Assembly: GCF_014280965.1 (NCBI RefSeq)
Contig: NZ_JACODZ010000008.1
Location: forward strand, 186,001 to 250,000
Length of the DNA: 64,000 nt
Origin: Echinicola salinicaeni
GTDB lineage: Bacteria > Bacteroidota > Bacteroidia > Cytophagales > Cyclobacteriaceae
Reading direction: 5' to 3'
In this document: piece by piece, positions 26,950-37,188 of the stretch
How the letters are laid out: every line of letters begins with the position of its first letter
Numbering within the stretch: the first letter of the stretch is position 1
Made by a program: the position numbers and the translations under genes
Notes under the pieces: generated by a model
The model's input: only the letters and a program-made list of their open reading frames with translations
The model's database searches: none
What the model was told of the DNA's origin: nothing

Positions 26950-27909
26950 TCAACTATATTCTTCCCAAAAATCCGACAACTCATAAGGACTATCGTGCTG
27001 GGTCCATAGCTTTCCATCCGTAAACCTATACGGTCCATCCAACTTATTTAAGCTATCTATATCTGATTGACTCAAAGTTAAGTTAGTAGCATCCAAATTC
27101 TCAGCTATCCTTTTCGCATTAACAGATTTAGGGATAACTGCGATATCCCTACTCATTCCCCAAGCTAGAACCACCTGAGCGACGGTAACATTATGATTTT
27201 TTGCAATGGAAGAAACAGTATCATTTTCTAGCAAAATCGGTAAATCTAAGCCACCTGCTCCCTTCGTCCTATAGGCAGCCCCCAAAGGAGCATAGGCTGT
27301 TAAATGAATACCTTCACTTTTGCAGAAATCCACCAACTCGTTTTGTGAAAGGAATGGATGCATTTCCACTTGGTTCATTTCGGGCTTAATCTTAGCTGAA
27401 CCAAGAATTTCCTTGAGTTTCTTTATCTTGAAATTAGAAACACCAATATGCCTCACTTTGCCTGTTGCCGATAATTCTTCCATCGCTTCCCAAGTACTAG
27501 TAAGCGGGATATCATCCAAACTTTCAAAATCTTCTTTCTTCTCTGGAAAATCTACTCCATGCTTAAGTGCTAGCGGCCAATGCACTAAATAGAGATCCAA
27601 ATAATCTAACTGAAGGTCTTTCAATGTTTGCTCTAAAGCAGGCTTCACATGTTCAGGCCTGTGGGAATCATTCCATAATTTGGAAGTAATCCAGAGTTCC
27701 TCTCTTATTACCAGCCCATCCTTAAAAGCTTTGGCAAAAGCCTCACCTATTTCCTTTTCATTTTTATAAATATAAGCACAATCAAAATGCCTATAGCCTA
27801 ATTTCAAAGCAGTAATAATGGCTTCATAGACTTCTCCAGGCTTGGATTGCCAAGTGCCAAGGCCAAAAATGGGCATCTTGTCCCCATTATCAAAAGTTAA
27901 GGTTTTCAT
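26950..27909 (-). CDS. Aldo/keto reductase
   Basis: A 319-residue NADPH-dependent TIM-barrel reductase. The catalytic tetrad is visible as D43 and Y48 (FDCAYIYKNEKEIG), K77 (ITSKLWN) and H110 (LYLVHWP). The cofactor phosphate-binding segment IPKSVNAKRIAEN is also present. It would reduce aldehydes or ketones in the cytoplasm; the substrate cannot be told from sequence alone, though the length and AYIY motif are closest to the alcohol dehydrogenase/xylose reductase branch (AKR1/2). It stands alone on the minus strand downstream of the thiamine operon, with 155 bases between them. Confidence 0.92.
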   Translation of the reverse strand: MKTLTFDNGDKMPIFGLGTWQSKPGEVYEAIITALKLGYRHFDCAYIYKNEKEIGEAFAKAFKDGLVIREELWITSKLWNDSHRPEHVKPALEQTLKDLQLDYLDLYLVHWPLALKHGVDFPEKKEDFESLDDIPLTSTWEAMEELSATGKVRHIGVSNFKIKKLKEILGSAKIKPEMNQVEMHPFLSQNELVDFCKSEGIHLTAYAPLGAAYRTKGAGGLDLPILLENDTVSSIAKNHNVTVAQVVLAWGMSRDIAVIPKSVNAKRIAENLDATNLTLSQSDIDSLNKLDGPYRFTDGKLWTQHDSPYELSDFWEEYS

Positions 27910-28064
27910 GTTAATTAAGATTTTTATGGATTGTCCCTTTCATAAAAGATTATACTAAAACTACACCTTTTGAAAGGGATTTAAAAACTTGAAAGTTCCA
28001 ATTTTCAATCCTAAAATTAAAAATTTCAAAATGTGCTAGGATACTGCTATTAGTAATCAATTCT

Positions 28065-29135
28065 TCAATCAACTACTCCGATAGCATTAATACCTCCTTT
28101 TAAATGGACTACATTATTTAATCCCTGTTCTTTCAAGTATTTAAGCGCCTTATCACTTCTTTGACCAGACTGACAAAGAAGCAAAACTCGATCCATTGAC
28201 TTAAGTTCAACAACCTTCTCAGGTAGCATTTGTAATGGAATGTTTATTCCACCTCTATTAAAGTTGGAAAATTCTGTTTCTGATCTTACATCTACAATTC
28301 TTGTCGACCAATATAGTTCTGATTTTATAAAATCAACTGCTTCTATTTCGACCAAACCAGCTTCTATTTCACAAGCATAATCCTTACTTTCCAATTTATC
28401 AATTTCCTTATTCTCTTTAATTAAAGTATATCTCATTACACATTGACTATTGGTCAAAGCATTGGTAATAAGTAATTTTCCTGATAATGGTTCACCAATT
28501 CCAGTTAGAATTTTGATCACTTCATTGGCTTGTAAAGTACCGATCAAACCAGGCAGAACACCGATAACTCCTATCTCACTACAATTTGGCGCATCCAATG
28601 GATAAGGAGGCTCTGGAAATAAACACCTATAGGTAGGCCCATCCTCTCCATAATTAAATACACTTACCTGACCTTCAAATTCCAATATGGAACCAAATAC
28701 AACTGGAATCCCCAAAATCACAGCAGCATCATTGATCAAATAGCGTGATTCAAAATTATCTGTTCCATCCACTACCACATCATAGCCCGACATAATTTTC
28801 AATGCATTATCGACATTCAAGAATTCTTCATAGGTGAAAATGCTAATGTCTGGATTTTGGGCACTTAACTTAGCTTTGGCACTTAAAGATTTGAATGCTC
28901 CTATATCATTATCTCCAAACAGCACTTGCCTTTGTAAGTTGGATATTTCCACCTTATCCCCATCTACAATCCCAATAGTTCCTACACCAGCTGCCACAAG
29001 GTATTGTAAAACCGGGCATCCCAAGCCTCCAGCACCAATTACCAAAACCTTGCTGGCTAATAACCTCTCTTGTTTTTCCTTCCCAAAACCCGGTAAGGAA
29101 TAGTGACGACTATATCTTTCTGAACTATTCTGCAT
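28065..29135 (-). CDS. thiF: ThiF/MoeB-like ThiS adenylyltransferase with C-terminal rhodanese domain
   Basis: This E1-like enzyme activates the C-terminal Gly-Gly of ThiS by adenylation for sulfur transfer. The ATP motif is VIGAGGLGCPVLQY (32-45), the metal site DGTDN is at 123-127, and a conserved cysteine lies at APNCSEIGV (C185). The usual zinc CxxC pair reads TYRC and its partner pair is missing. A rhodanese domain (about 265-356) ends the protein, with active-site loop CQSGQR (C321), so the persulfide carrier is built in. I chose the ATG at 29135; the longer frame from 29180 lies inside thiH. It is the last gene of the thiamine operon. Confidence 0.85.
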   Translation of the reverse strand: MQNSSERYSRHYSLPGFGKEKQERLLASKVLVIGAGGLGCPVLQYLVAAGVGTIGIVDGDKVEISNLQRQVLFGDNDIGAFKSLSAKAKLSAQNPDISIFTYEEFLNVDNALKIMSGYDVVVDGTDNFESRYLINDAAVILGIPVVFGSILEFEGQVSVFNYGEDGPTYRCLFPEPPYPLDAPNCSEIGVIGVLPGLIGTLQANEVIKILTGIGEPLSGKLLITNALTNSQCVMRYTLIKENKEIDKLESKDYACEIEAGLVEIEAVDFIKSELYWSTRIVDVRSETEFSNFNRGGINIPLQMLPEKVVELKSMDRVLLLCQSGQRSDKALKYLKEQGLNNVVHLKGGINAIGVVD

Positions 29136-30246
29136 ATTGTAAAATTTGATCCCAGTCCTTCCAAACTGCTTGGTAACCATTATTTTTCAATAATGCCGCA
29201 ATTTCTTTTGGACTCCTTTCATCGGAAATTTCAAATTGTTCCAAAGACTGTTTCTCCACAGCATAACCACCGGGATTGGTTTTAGAACCTGCACTCATGG
29301 AGGTAATCCCTAACTTGATGACATGGTTACGGAAATGTTCAGTTTCTCTGGTAGATAGAGATAATTCTACATCAGGGTCCAGCAATCTATACGCACAGAT
29401 CAATTGCACCAATTCTCTATCACTCATGGCCACTTTAGGCTCTTGTCCACCTGAAAATGGTCTTAACCTTGGAAAAGAAATCGCATATTTGGTTTTCCAA
29501 TACTTCTTTTCCAAATATTGGAGGTGCATGGCCGTATAAAAACTATCTACCCTCCAATCTTCAAGACCTATTAAAGAACCTATACCAATCTTATGAATAC
29601 CTGCTTTTCCCAAGCGGTCAGGAGTTTCTAATCGATAATCAAAATTTGATTTCTTTCCCTTCGGATGATGTTCCTTATAAGTTTCTCGGTAGTAGGTTTC
29701 TTGATAGACCAATACACTGTGCAGCCCACTTAGTATAAGCCGCTCATATTCATCTTGGTCAAGAGGCTGAACCTCAATACTTACATTGGAAAAATAAGGT
29801 TTAACCAACTGTATGGCATGTTCCAAATAATCCACTCCTACAGTCTTATTGGCTTCCCCGGTTACCAAAAGCACATGGTCAAAGCCCATAGACTTTAAAA
29901 CTTCCACTTCCATAAGAATTTCCTTATCGCTAAGGGTTTTCCTACGGACCTTATTGTTCAAGCTAAAGCCACAATATGTACAAATATTTTGACATTCATT
30001 CGAAAGGTAAAGTGGTGCAAAAAGCTGCATATTATTTCCAAATCGCTGCAAAGTCAGTTCCCTGCTTTGTCTGGCCATGGTTTCCAGATAAGGTGCTGCA
30101 ATTGGAGAAATCATCACTAAAAAGTCATCAAGACTTTTTTCTTTTTTTGCCAATACCCTTTCAATATCCTGCTTTGTAAATGTATCCAATCGCGCTTGGA
30201 TTTCATCAGGTGAGTATTTGGCGAGGATATCTTTAAATTCCATCAT
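29125..30246 (-). CDS. thiH: 2-iminoacetate synthase ThiH (radical SAM)
   Basis: ThiH cleaves tyrosine by a radical SAM reaction to give dehydroglycine for thiazole synthesis, which ThiG uses. The 4Fe-4S ligands are C85, C89 and C92 in [10 protein letters not shown] (C-x3-C-x2-C), as in all ThiH proteins. VLLVTGEA and [15 protein letters not shown] segments also match. The length of 373 residues is normal. Two adjacent ATG codons (30246 and 30243) are possible starts; they overlap the ThiG stop. The use of ThiH rather than ThiO indicates the oxygen-independent branch. It overlaps thiF at its 3' end. Confidence 0.94.
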   Translation of the reverse strand: MMEFKDILAKYSPDEIQARLDTFTKQDIERVLAKKEKSLDDFLVMISPIAAPYLETMARQSRELTLQRFGNNMQLFAPLYLSNECQNICTYCGFSLNNKVRRKTLSDKEILMEVEVLKSMGFDHVLLVTGEANKTVGVDYLEHAIQLVKPYFSNVSIEVQPLDQDEYERLILSGLHSVLVYQETYYRETYKEHHPKGKKSNFDYRLETPDRLGKAGIHKIGIGSLIGLEDWRVDSFYTAMHLQYLEKKYWKTKYAISFPRLRPFSGGQEPKVAMSDRELVQLICAYRLLDPDVELSLSTRETEHFRNHVIKLGITSMSAGSKTNPGGYAVEKQSLEQFEISDERSPKEIAALLKNNGYQAVWKDWDQILQYAE

Positions 30247-31007
30247 AAAGAAAGAAATTCGGTTAAAGGGCTACTTGAATCTGCTTGAGCACTAACTGCA
30301 GCAGGACCGCATTCATAGGCTGTTCGACCTGCTTCCACAGCCATTCTGAAAGCATCAGCCATTTTTACCGGATCTTGCGCAACAGCAATGGCCGTATTGA
30401 CCAATACAGCATCAGCACCTATTTCCATCGCTTGGGCCGCATGGGAAGGCACGCCCAAACCTGCATCTACCACCACAGGCACATTGCTTTGCTCGATAAT
30501 AATCTTAAGGAAATCAAGCGTCTTCAATCCATTATTACTTCCAATTGGAGAACCCAATGGCATCACTGCTGCTGCTCCAACCTCTTCTAATCTTTTGCAT
30601 AACACTGGATCGGCATGTATATAAGGAAGCACTATAAAACCCGCTTTTACCAATTCCTCTGTTGCCTTCAAAGTCTCGATAGGATCAGGTAGTAAATATT
30701 TGGGGTCTGGGTGAATTTCCAATTTTACCCAATTGGTTTCCAATGCTTCCGCTGCCAGCTGAGCAGCAAAAACTGCTTCTTTAGCTGTTCTTACACCAGA
30801 AGTATTGGGCAATAGGTTGATGCGCTGATGAGATAAATGTGCCAGCATATCATCGTGTTCGCTCTTCACGTCCACCCTTCTCAAAGCTACAGTAACTAGT
30901 TCCGATTCAGAAATCTCCAAAGATTCTTGCATCAGCTCATAGCTGGGAAACTTCCCTGTACCTGTAAATAGTCTCGATGTAAATGTCTTATTGGCTATAG
31001 TTAGCAT
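30243..31007 (-). CDS. thiG: Thiazole synthase ThiG
   Basis: ThiG forms the thiazole phosphate ring from deoxyxylulose phosphate, dehydroglycine and ThiS thiocarboxylate. The 254-residue TIM barrel contains [40 protein letters not shown] and the probable Schiff-base lysine in WVKLEIHPD, plus [20 protein letters not shown]. The ATG at 31007 gives the standard length and overlaps thiE by 20 bases; the longer frame to 31034 adds residues without family similarity. Its stop overlaps thiH. Gene order places it in the middle of the thiamine operon. Confidence 0.95.
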   Translation of the reverse strand: MLTIANKTFTSRLFTGTGKFPSYELMQESLEISESELVTVALRRVDVKSEHDDMLAHLSHQRINLLPNTSGVRTAKEAVFAAQLAAEALETNWVKLEIHPDPKYLLPDPIETLKATEELVKAGFIVLPYIHADPVLCKRLEEVGAAAVMPLGSPIGSNNGLKTLDFLKIIIEQSNVPVVVDAGLGVPSHAAQAMEIGADAVLVNTAIAVAQDPVKMADAFRMAVEAGRTAYECGPAAVSAQADSSSPLTEFLSL

Positions 31008-31641
31008 AATCAAATGTTTTTGTAATGTGTTCAATAATCAGTTTTTGGTTTTCGGACTTATGAATCAACCCCGAAAGTGCCACGCCATAAATTCCTGTGG
31101 TGCTTAAATCATCAATATCCAATTCCTTAATACCACCTATTCCCAAAACTGGAATATCAATCCCTTTAAGCCTAAGGGACTCCATGATTGAACGATACCC
31201 TTCTTTTCCTAAAATTGGGCTCAGCTTTTTCTTGGTATCAGTAAACCTGAAAGGCCCTAAGCCAATATAATCTGCTGTTTCTGCCACTTCTAGAATATCT
31301 TCCAAACTATTGGCTGTCGCGCCTATGATCAACTTACTTCCATATCTTTCCCTGATATAAGCCACTTTTTTGTCTTCCTTTCCAACATGAACACCCGATG
31401 CACGCACCTTATGAGCTATTTCAGGATGATCATTGATAATCAGTTGACATCCGTATTGGTCACAAATATTCTTGGCTTTTGAAGCTGTTTGAAGGATGGT
31501 TTCTTTTGGAAATTCCTTCATCCTAAGTTGAACCCAGTCTGTCCCATTTTCGCATACCTGTTTGATATTATACAAATAATCATCCTGATGGTCTAAATTT
31601 GGTGTTATATAGTGTAAGGTGCTGATTTGCTTATCTTGCAT
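30988..31641 (-). CDS. thiE: Thiamine phosphate synthase ThiE
   Basis: ThiE joins the pyrimidine pyrophosphate and thiazole phosphate to make thiamine phosphate. The 217-residue TIM barrel keeps the family's key segments: DWVQLRMKE (pyrophosphate side), [11 protein letters not shown] with the metal-binding Asp, [17 protein letters not shown], and [19 protein letters not shown]. These motifs are intact, unlike those of the paralogue next upstream, so this is the more likely active synthase. It overlaps the paralogue by 11 bases and thiG by 20 bases. Confidence 0.9.
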   Translation of the reverse strand: MQDKQISTLHYITPNLDHQDDYLYNIKQVCENGTDWVQLRMKEFPKETILQTASKAKNICDQYGCQLIINDHPEIAHKVRASGVHVGKEDKKVAYIRERYGSKLIIGATANSLEDILEVAETADYIGLGPFRFTDTKKKLSPILGKEGYRSIMESLRLKGIDIPVLGIGGIKELDIDDLSTTGIYGVALSGLIHKSENQKLIIEHITKTFDYANYSQ

Positions 31642-32232
31642 GAATTAATTCTTTATTTATTCCCTTAAAAGCAGAAGTTCTAGAAGCTACATCTACTTCT
31701 TTCCATATCTCACCCATCATTACCACACCATCAAACCCCATTGCTTTAACTTTTAAAATATTACTACGACTAATCCCTCCCAAAGCATATAAGGAAAAAC
31801 CAAGTTGCCGTTTATCATGATGCATCCAGTTCCTTAATGCTTGATGGTCAAATCCAGCCCTATAACCTTGCTTTGAAATACTATCAAAAATGGGACTTAT
31901 AAAGCCATAATCCAGTACTCTATTTTCTACTTCCAATAGTTCATTTAAATGATGGAAGGATTTTGACTTTCTTAATGAAGAGGCTAAAATTTTCTGATCG
32001 CTCTTAAAATGACAGCCACCCAACCCCAAATCAGTCGCCAGTTTCAAATCACCATGCAAACTGATTTTTGAATAGTGTTCAACAGGAATAGATTTAACTA
32101 GTTTTTCGATTCCAATATTAGTCCAATCGGGTTTTCGAATGTGCAATCGAGAAAGCCCCTGATCCAACAATTGGACCAGGCTTTCTTCCTCTTTTTCAGG
32201 GTAGTTTGGATCTGTTATCAGCAATAAGTCCA

Positions 32233-32233
<1 letters not shown>
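31631..32233 (-). CDS. ThiE/TenI-like paralogue in the thiamine operon
   Basis: A 200-residue TIM-barrel protein related to ThiE/TenI. It keeps LLLITDPNYP, LSRLHIRKPD, SLHGDLKLATDLGLGGCHFK and FISPIFDSISKQGY, but the QLR-K and INDH motifs of ThiE are changed (LHIRKP; SLHGDLK), so the metal-binding site may be altered. TenI in other bacteria aromatises the thiazole tautomer without synthase activity, and this protein may do the same. It follows thiC directly (stop and start share one base) and overlaps the true thiE. Confidence 0.75.
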
Positions 32234-34116
<1,883 letters not shown>

Positions 34117-34323
34117 TTATCCACCTTGCGTGGCTTTAATGATTAAAATGTCATCGTTTTCTTTGAGCTTAAAATCATCCCATCTGGATTTGGGAATTAC
34201 CTCTTGGTTTACGGCTACAGCAAGACCACGGAGTGAACTAATATCTTGATTGGCCAACAATCCTGATAAAGTAATATCCCCGTTTGCATGAACCATTGGC
34301 TCACCATTAAGGAGAAAATTCAT
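34117..34323 (-). CDS. thiS: Sulfur carrier protein ThiS
   Basis: A 68-residue ubiquitin-like protein ending in Gly-Gly (ATQGG), the C-terminus that ThiF adenylates and that then carries sulfur as a thiocarboxylate to ThiG. AVAVNQEVIPKSRW and ENDDILIIKATQGG are typical ThiS strands. It is the first coding gene after the TPP riboswitch, and so directly under its control. The ATG at 34323 lies 71 bases after the riboswitch core. Confidence 0.93.
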   Translation of the reverse strand: MNFLLNGEPMVHANGDITLSGLLANQDISSLRGLAVAVNQEVIPKSRWDDFKLKENDDILIIKATQGG

Positions 34324-34393
34324 AAGAATAAACTTTAATAATTAAGAAAATAACTTCAGGAATGAAGATAATCTGTCGGAAGGACGCTTCACT

Positions 34394-34470
34394 TTTCCCT
34401 TCGCCCGCATTACCGGGATCAGGTTCAGAGGGTATGTCTCAGCCCCGATTGTTTATCGGAACACCCCTAA
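34394..34470 (-). promoter_or_regulatory. TPP riboswitch (THI element)
   Basis: On the minus strand the core reads AGGGGTG, then GGGGCTGAGA, ACCCTCTGAACCTGAT, CCGGTAATGCGGG and CGAAGGGAA, matching the universal THI-box sequence in order. It precedes thiS and would lower expression of the whole thiamine operon when thiamine pyrophosphate is abundant. The region from 34324 to 34393 is the expression platform; a clear T-run terminator was not seen there, so control of translation start is likely. Confidence 0.95.
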
Positions 34471-34489
34471 AGTTTTTATTACGTGTTTA

Positions 34490-34519
34490 CAAAGGTATGG
34501 TCATTAGCCAATTTCCAAA
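34490..34519 (-). promoter_or_regulatory. Promoter of the thiamine operon
   Basis: On the minus strand TTTG (complement of 34516-34519), 18 bases, then TACCTTTG (complement of 34490-34497) matches the Bacteroidota -33/-7 consensus well. It lies about 20 bases before the THI element. Confidence 0.7.
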
Positions 34520-34567
34520 ATGTTTTGGAAATTTTCTTTTATGATCAAAAAGTATTAGCTCTAAAAA

Positions 34568-35809
34568 TCATTCCACAAGACCTTGTAAAACAGATACATC
34601 ACCATCAATATGATCCGGAATAGGTAAATTTAGAATTTCACAAATGAACGGATAAATATGAATGTTCTCAAAGGAATTAATTTCTATACCATTTTTGATA
34701 GCTGGACCATTTGCATAAAAGATACCATGCATCTCTTTGAATTTGGGGTGAAAACCATGTTCTCCAAATATATCGGTATCAAACATTCTTGACCTTTGGT
34801 TATACTTTACAAAACCTGATTTATCTATCAGATAATACCCCAAATCAGGAATTAGCATTAGATCTCCTAGTTTGGAATTATTGTCACCTGCATCACCATA
34901 ATATTTTTTTGACCGAGGGTTTACCACCTTTACATGCTGAAGATTTTTCCTGATCCTTCTCCTTATTTTTGCCTTATCCTTGTATTTGTTCAGATAAATA
35001 TGAAGAACAGAGCCATTATTATAATACTCCAAGGGAAGCCCCTCCAATACACTTTCTACATCCAATAAATTGTCTTTTCTTATATTGACCATTCCATGGT
35101 CAGATACGACCAAAATATTGACGTCCAAGCCTGTTTGCTTTGCGGCATTGAAAAGTACCCCAAGCTCAGCATCCAAACGAAGAACTGCCTCTTCGATTTT
35201 TTCGTCATTTTCTGGGCCATATCTATGGCCAGTATCGTCCAAATCTGAAAAATATAATGATATAAATCTAGGTCGCTGTCCATCTGGTAATGCAAGCCAA
35301 TCTAAAACCTTTGCAATCCTCTCCATATTAGGCACCCCTCCATCATAATTGTAATAATAGCTCGGGCGATAGCCCAAAATTTCCGCTTCCGTTCCTATGA
35401 AAAAATAACTGGCTGCTTTCAAACCATTTTCCTCTGCTAGTACCCATATTGGCTTGCCTCCATACCATGATCCATCTTGAGCCCTTTTAGGATTGCTATT
35501 TTTATATTCCAACCTTCGAATTGGATCAAAAAAGAAATTATTTATCAATCCATGTTTTCCTGGAACCATACCAGTTGCTATGGAATAATGGCTAGGAAAC
35601 GTTTTGGAGGGAAATGGAGGTATGAGGGATTGAGCACTAACACCAAGCTTGATGAATTTTGTTAAATTTTCTGGCTGAAACCTTTGAACATAATCATATC
35701 GGAAACCATCCAAAGAAATTAATATAACATATTGCTCTTTCTCCTGAGCATATGACTTAAAAACCAAACCCAAAAATAATAACAGGAAGAAATGTCTAAT
35801 TACCTTCAT
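34568..35809 (-). CDS. Exported alkaline-phosphatase-superfamily nucleotide pyrophosphatase/phosphodiesterase
   Basis: A signal peptide (MKVIRHFFLLLFLGLVF..YAQ) precedes a type I phosphodiesterase domain of the NPP family. D34 (SLDGFRYDY) and the nucleophile T70 (FPSKTFPSH) lead the metal site; the later ligands are in DLDDTGHRYG, SDHGM and GEHGFHP. This two-metal enzyme hydrolyses phosphodiester or pyrophosphate bonds of nucleotides or phospholipid-like substrates in the periplasm. Length (413) is typical of bacterial NPP. It is not part of the thiamine operon: that operon's promoter lies after its 3' end, at 34490-34519. Confidence 0.9.
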   Translation of the reverse strand: MKVIRHFFLLLFLGLVFKSYAQEKEQYVILISLDGFRYDYVQRFQPENLTKFIKLGVSAQSLIPPFPSKTFPSHYSIATGMVPGKHGLINNFFFDPIRRLEYKNSNPKRAQDGSWYGGKPIWVLAEENGLKAASYFFIGTEAEILGYRPSYYYNYDGGVPNMERIAKVLDWLALPDGQRPRFISLYFSDLDDTGHRYGPENDEKIEEAVLRLDAELGVLFNAAKQTGLDVNILVVSDHGMVNIRKDNLLDVESVLEGLPLEYYNNGSVLHIYLNKYKDKAKIRRRIRKNLQHVKVVNPRSKKYYGDAGDNNSKLGDLMLIPDLGYYLIDKSGFVKYNQRSRMFDTDIFGEHGFHPKFKEMHGIFYANGPAIKNGIEINSFENIHIYPFICEILNLPIPDHIDGDVSVLQGLVE

Positions 35810-35891
35810 AATGATGAAATAATGTCCAATATATGATAGTAAGATAAATGATACGATAATTTCAAATAAACAAATATTAGCATTTTGATAT

Positions 35892-35930
35892 AAAAAAAGG
35901 CTGCTGAATTATTCAGCAACCTTTTTTTAT
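35892..35930 (-). terminator. Terminator of the TPR gene (gyrA unit)
   Basis: AAAAAAAGG-x-TGCTGAAT and ATTCAGCA-x-CCTTTTTTT form a long stem with one mismatch and a 2-base loop, with T runs on both ends. It follows the stop of the TPR gene at 35949 on the minus strand. Confidence 0.87.
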
Positions 35931-35948
35931 ATCTCTTTTGTGGACATA

Positions 35949-37160
35949 TCAACCCTCCATCCAGTTTGGTCCTTCAAGTTCTTGCAATCTCTTATCATAC
36001 TCAGCAGCTTTCGCTTCGTTTTTCAAACGTGTATGAATTTGGAACAAGATTCTCAAGATTTCAGTGTTTTCAGGTTTAAGGCTGGAAGCTTTTTCAAACA
36101 AAGGCAATGCTTTTTTGTAAAGTTCATCAGCTTCAGCTAACATATCATCGGATTTAGCTTCCCACTCATCATCTGGAAGGTTGTTCACTTCGTTGATGAT
36201 ATCTCTAGCTTTATCCACATAAACTGCAGCTGCATAATAATTACCCTCAAAGAAATCAGGATCTGTCTCTACTGCCTTCAAGTATTCTTCAAGAGCACCT
36301 TCTAAATCCCCAGATTGCTCTTTCAAATAACCATATCTCAAACGGATAGGAGCGTTATTAGGATCTTTTTCCAATGACTCTTCGATAGAAGCCATCGCTT
36401 CATCCATTTTTTCCAACTGCAATAATAACTGGATTTCAAATTCAGATAAGCCTTCATCCATTGGATACTCTTCTCTAGCCTCTTTTACCAATCGATAAGC
36501 CTCTTCTTGATCCTCATCTTCTGTGTTGGCAATTTGAATCAAGAAATAATAAGCGTTCAACTTATTATAATCAGGGTTATCCAGTAACAAAGTCAAATAT
36601 TTCTTTGCTTCTTCGTAGTTTTCACTAGCATTCGCTGTATATCCAGCATTAAAAACAATTGAAGTATCAGCAGGATCAATATCGGCTGCCAGTCCAAAGA
36701 ACTTAGATGCAAGATCCATTTCTTCCTCATCATACTTGGCTATAGCCTTGTCCACAGAAGAATTCTTCAATTTATAAAGGCCTTCTCCCTGTAGGTTTTC
36801 AGGCAAACCCGGAACTACTTCTTTGAAAATATCTTTCCCTAATTTACTGGTGGAATCATTACCATCCATTTCAAATGCTTTGTAAAAAGCATTGAAAGCA
36901 TTTCTACCTTTATCTACAGTCCCTTGAGTATTGGAAGAATCCAATACATATTGGCTGGTCAAAATTTTTCCTTTTATAAAATATGTTTCAGGATCAGCAC
37001 CCGTCTCAGGATCTTGAGTCGCCTTTTCAATTTCTGAAAGTGCAGTAGCCAACTCTCCTTTTCTTAGGCTCTTTTCCGCAGATCTTACTACCTTTTTTTG
37101 GCCAAAGGCTACCGTTGAAGCCAAACCGACCAAAGTCAATGATAAAATTAATTTTTTCAT
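35949..37160 (-). CDS. Exported TPR protein
   Basis: A 403-residue protein with a signal peptide (MKKLILSLTLVGLASTVAFG, then QKK). The mature part is a chain of tetratricopeptide-like units, for example ADTSIVFNAGYTANASENYE, KDPNNAPIRLRYGYLKEQS and ETDPDFFEGNYYAAAVY. It is rich in Glu, Asp and Lys and has no enzyme motif. TPR arrays mediate protein contacts in the periplasm. It starts 28 bases after gyrA on the same strand, so the two are probably cotranscribed, but the reason is unknown. Confidence 0.83.
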   Translation of the reverse strand: MKKLILSLTLVGLASTVAFGQKKVVRSAEKSLRKGELATALSEIEKATQDPETGADPETYFIKGKILTSQYVLDSSNTQGTVDKGRNAFNAFYKAFEMDGNDSTSKLGKDIFKEVVPGLPENLQGEGLYKLKNSSVDKAIAKYDEEEMDLASKFFGLAADIDPADTSIVFNAGYTANASENYEEAKKYLTLLLDNPDYNKLNAYYFLIQIANTEDEDQEEAYRLVKEAREEYPMDEGLSEFEIQLLLQLEKMDEAMASIEESLEKDPNNAPIRLRYGYLKEQSGDLEGALEEYLKAVETDPDFFEGNYYAAAVYVDKARDIINEVNNLPDDEWEAKSDDMLAEADELYKKALPLFEKASSLKPENTEILRILFQIHTRLKNEAKAAEYDKRLQELEGPNWMEG

Positions 37161-37188
37161 TTTGATTTATTTATTCCTCTATTGGTTT

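Noticed and set aside
29136-29180. Longer N-terminus for ThiF
   Set aside because: It lies inside thiH and adds residues ([14 protein letters not shown]) not found in the family.
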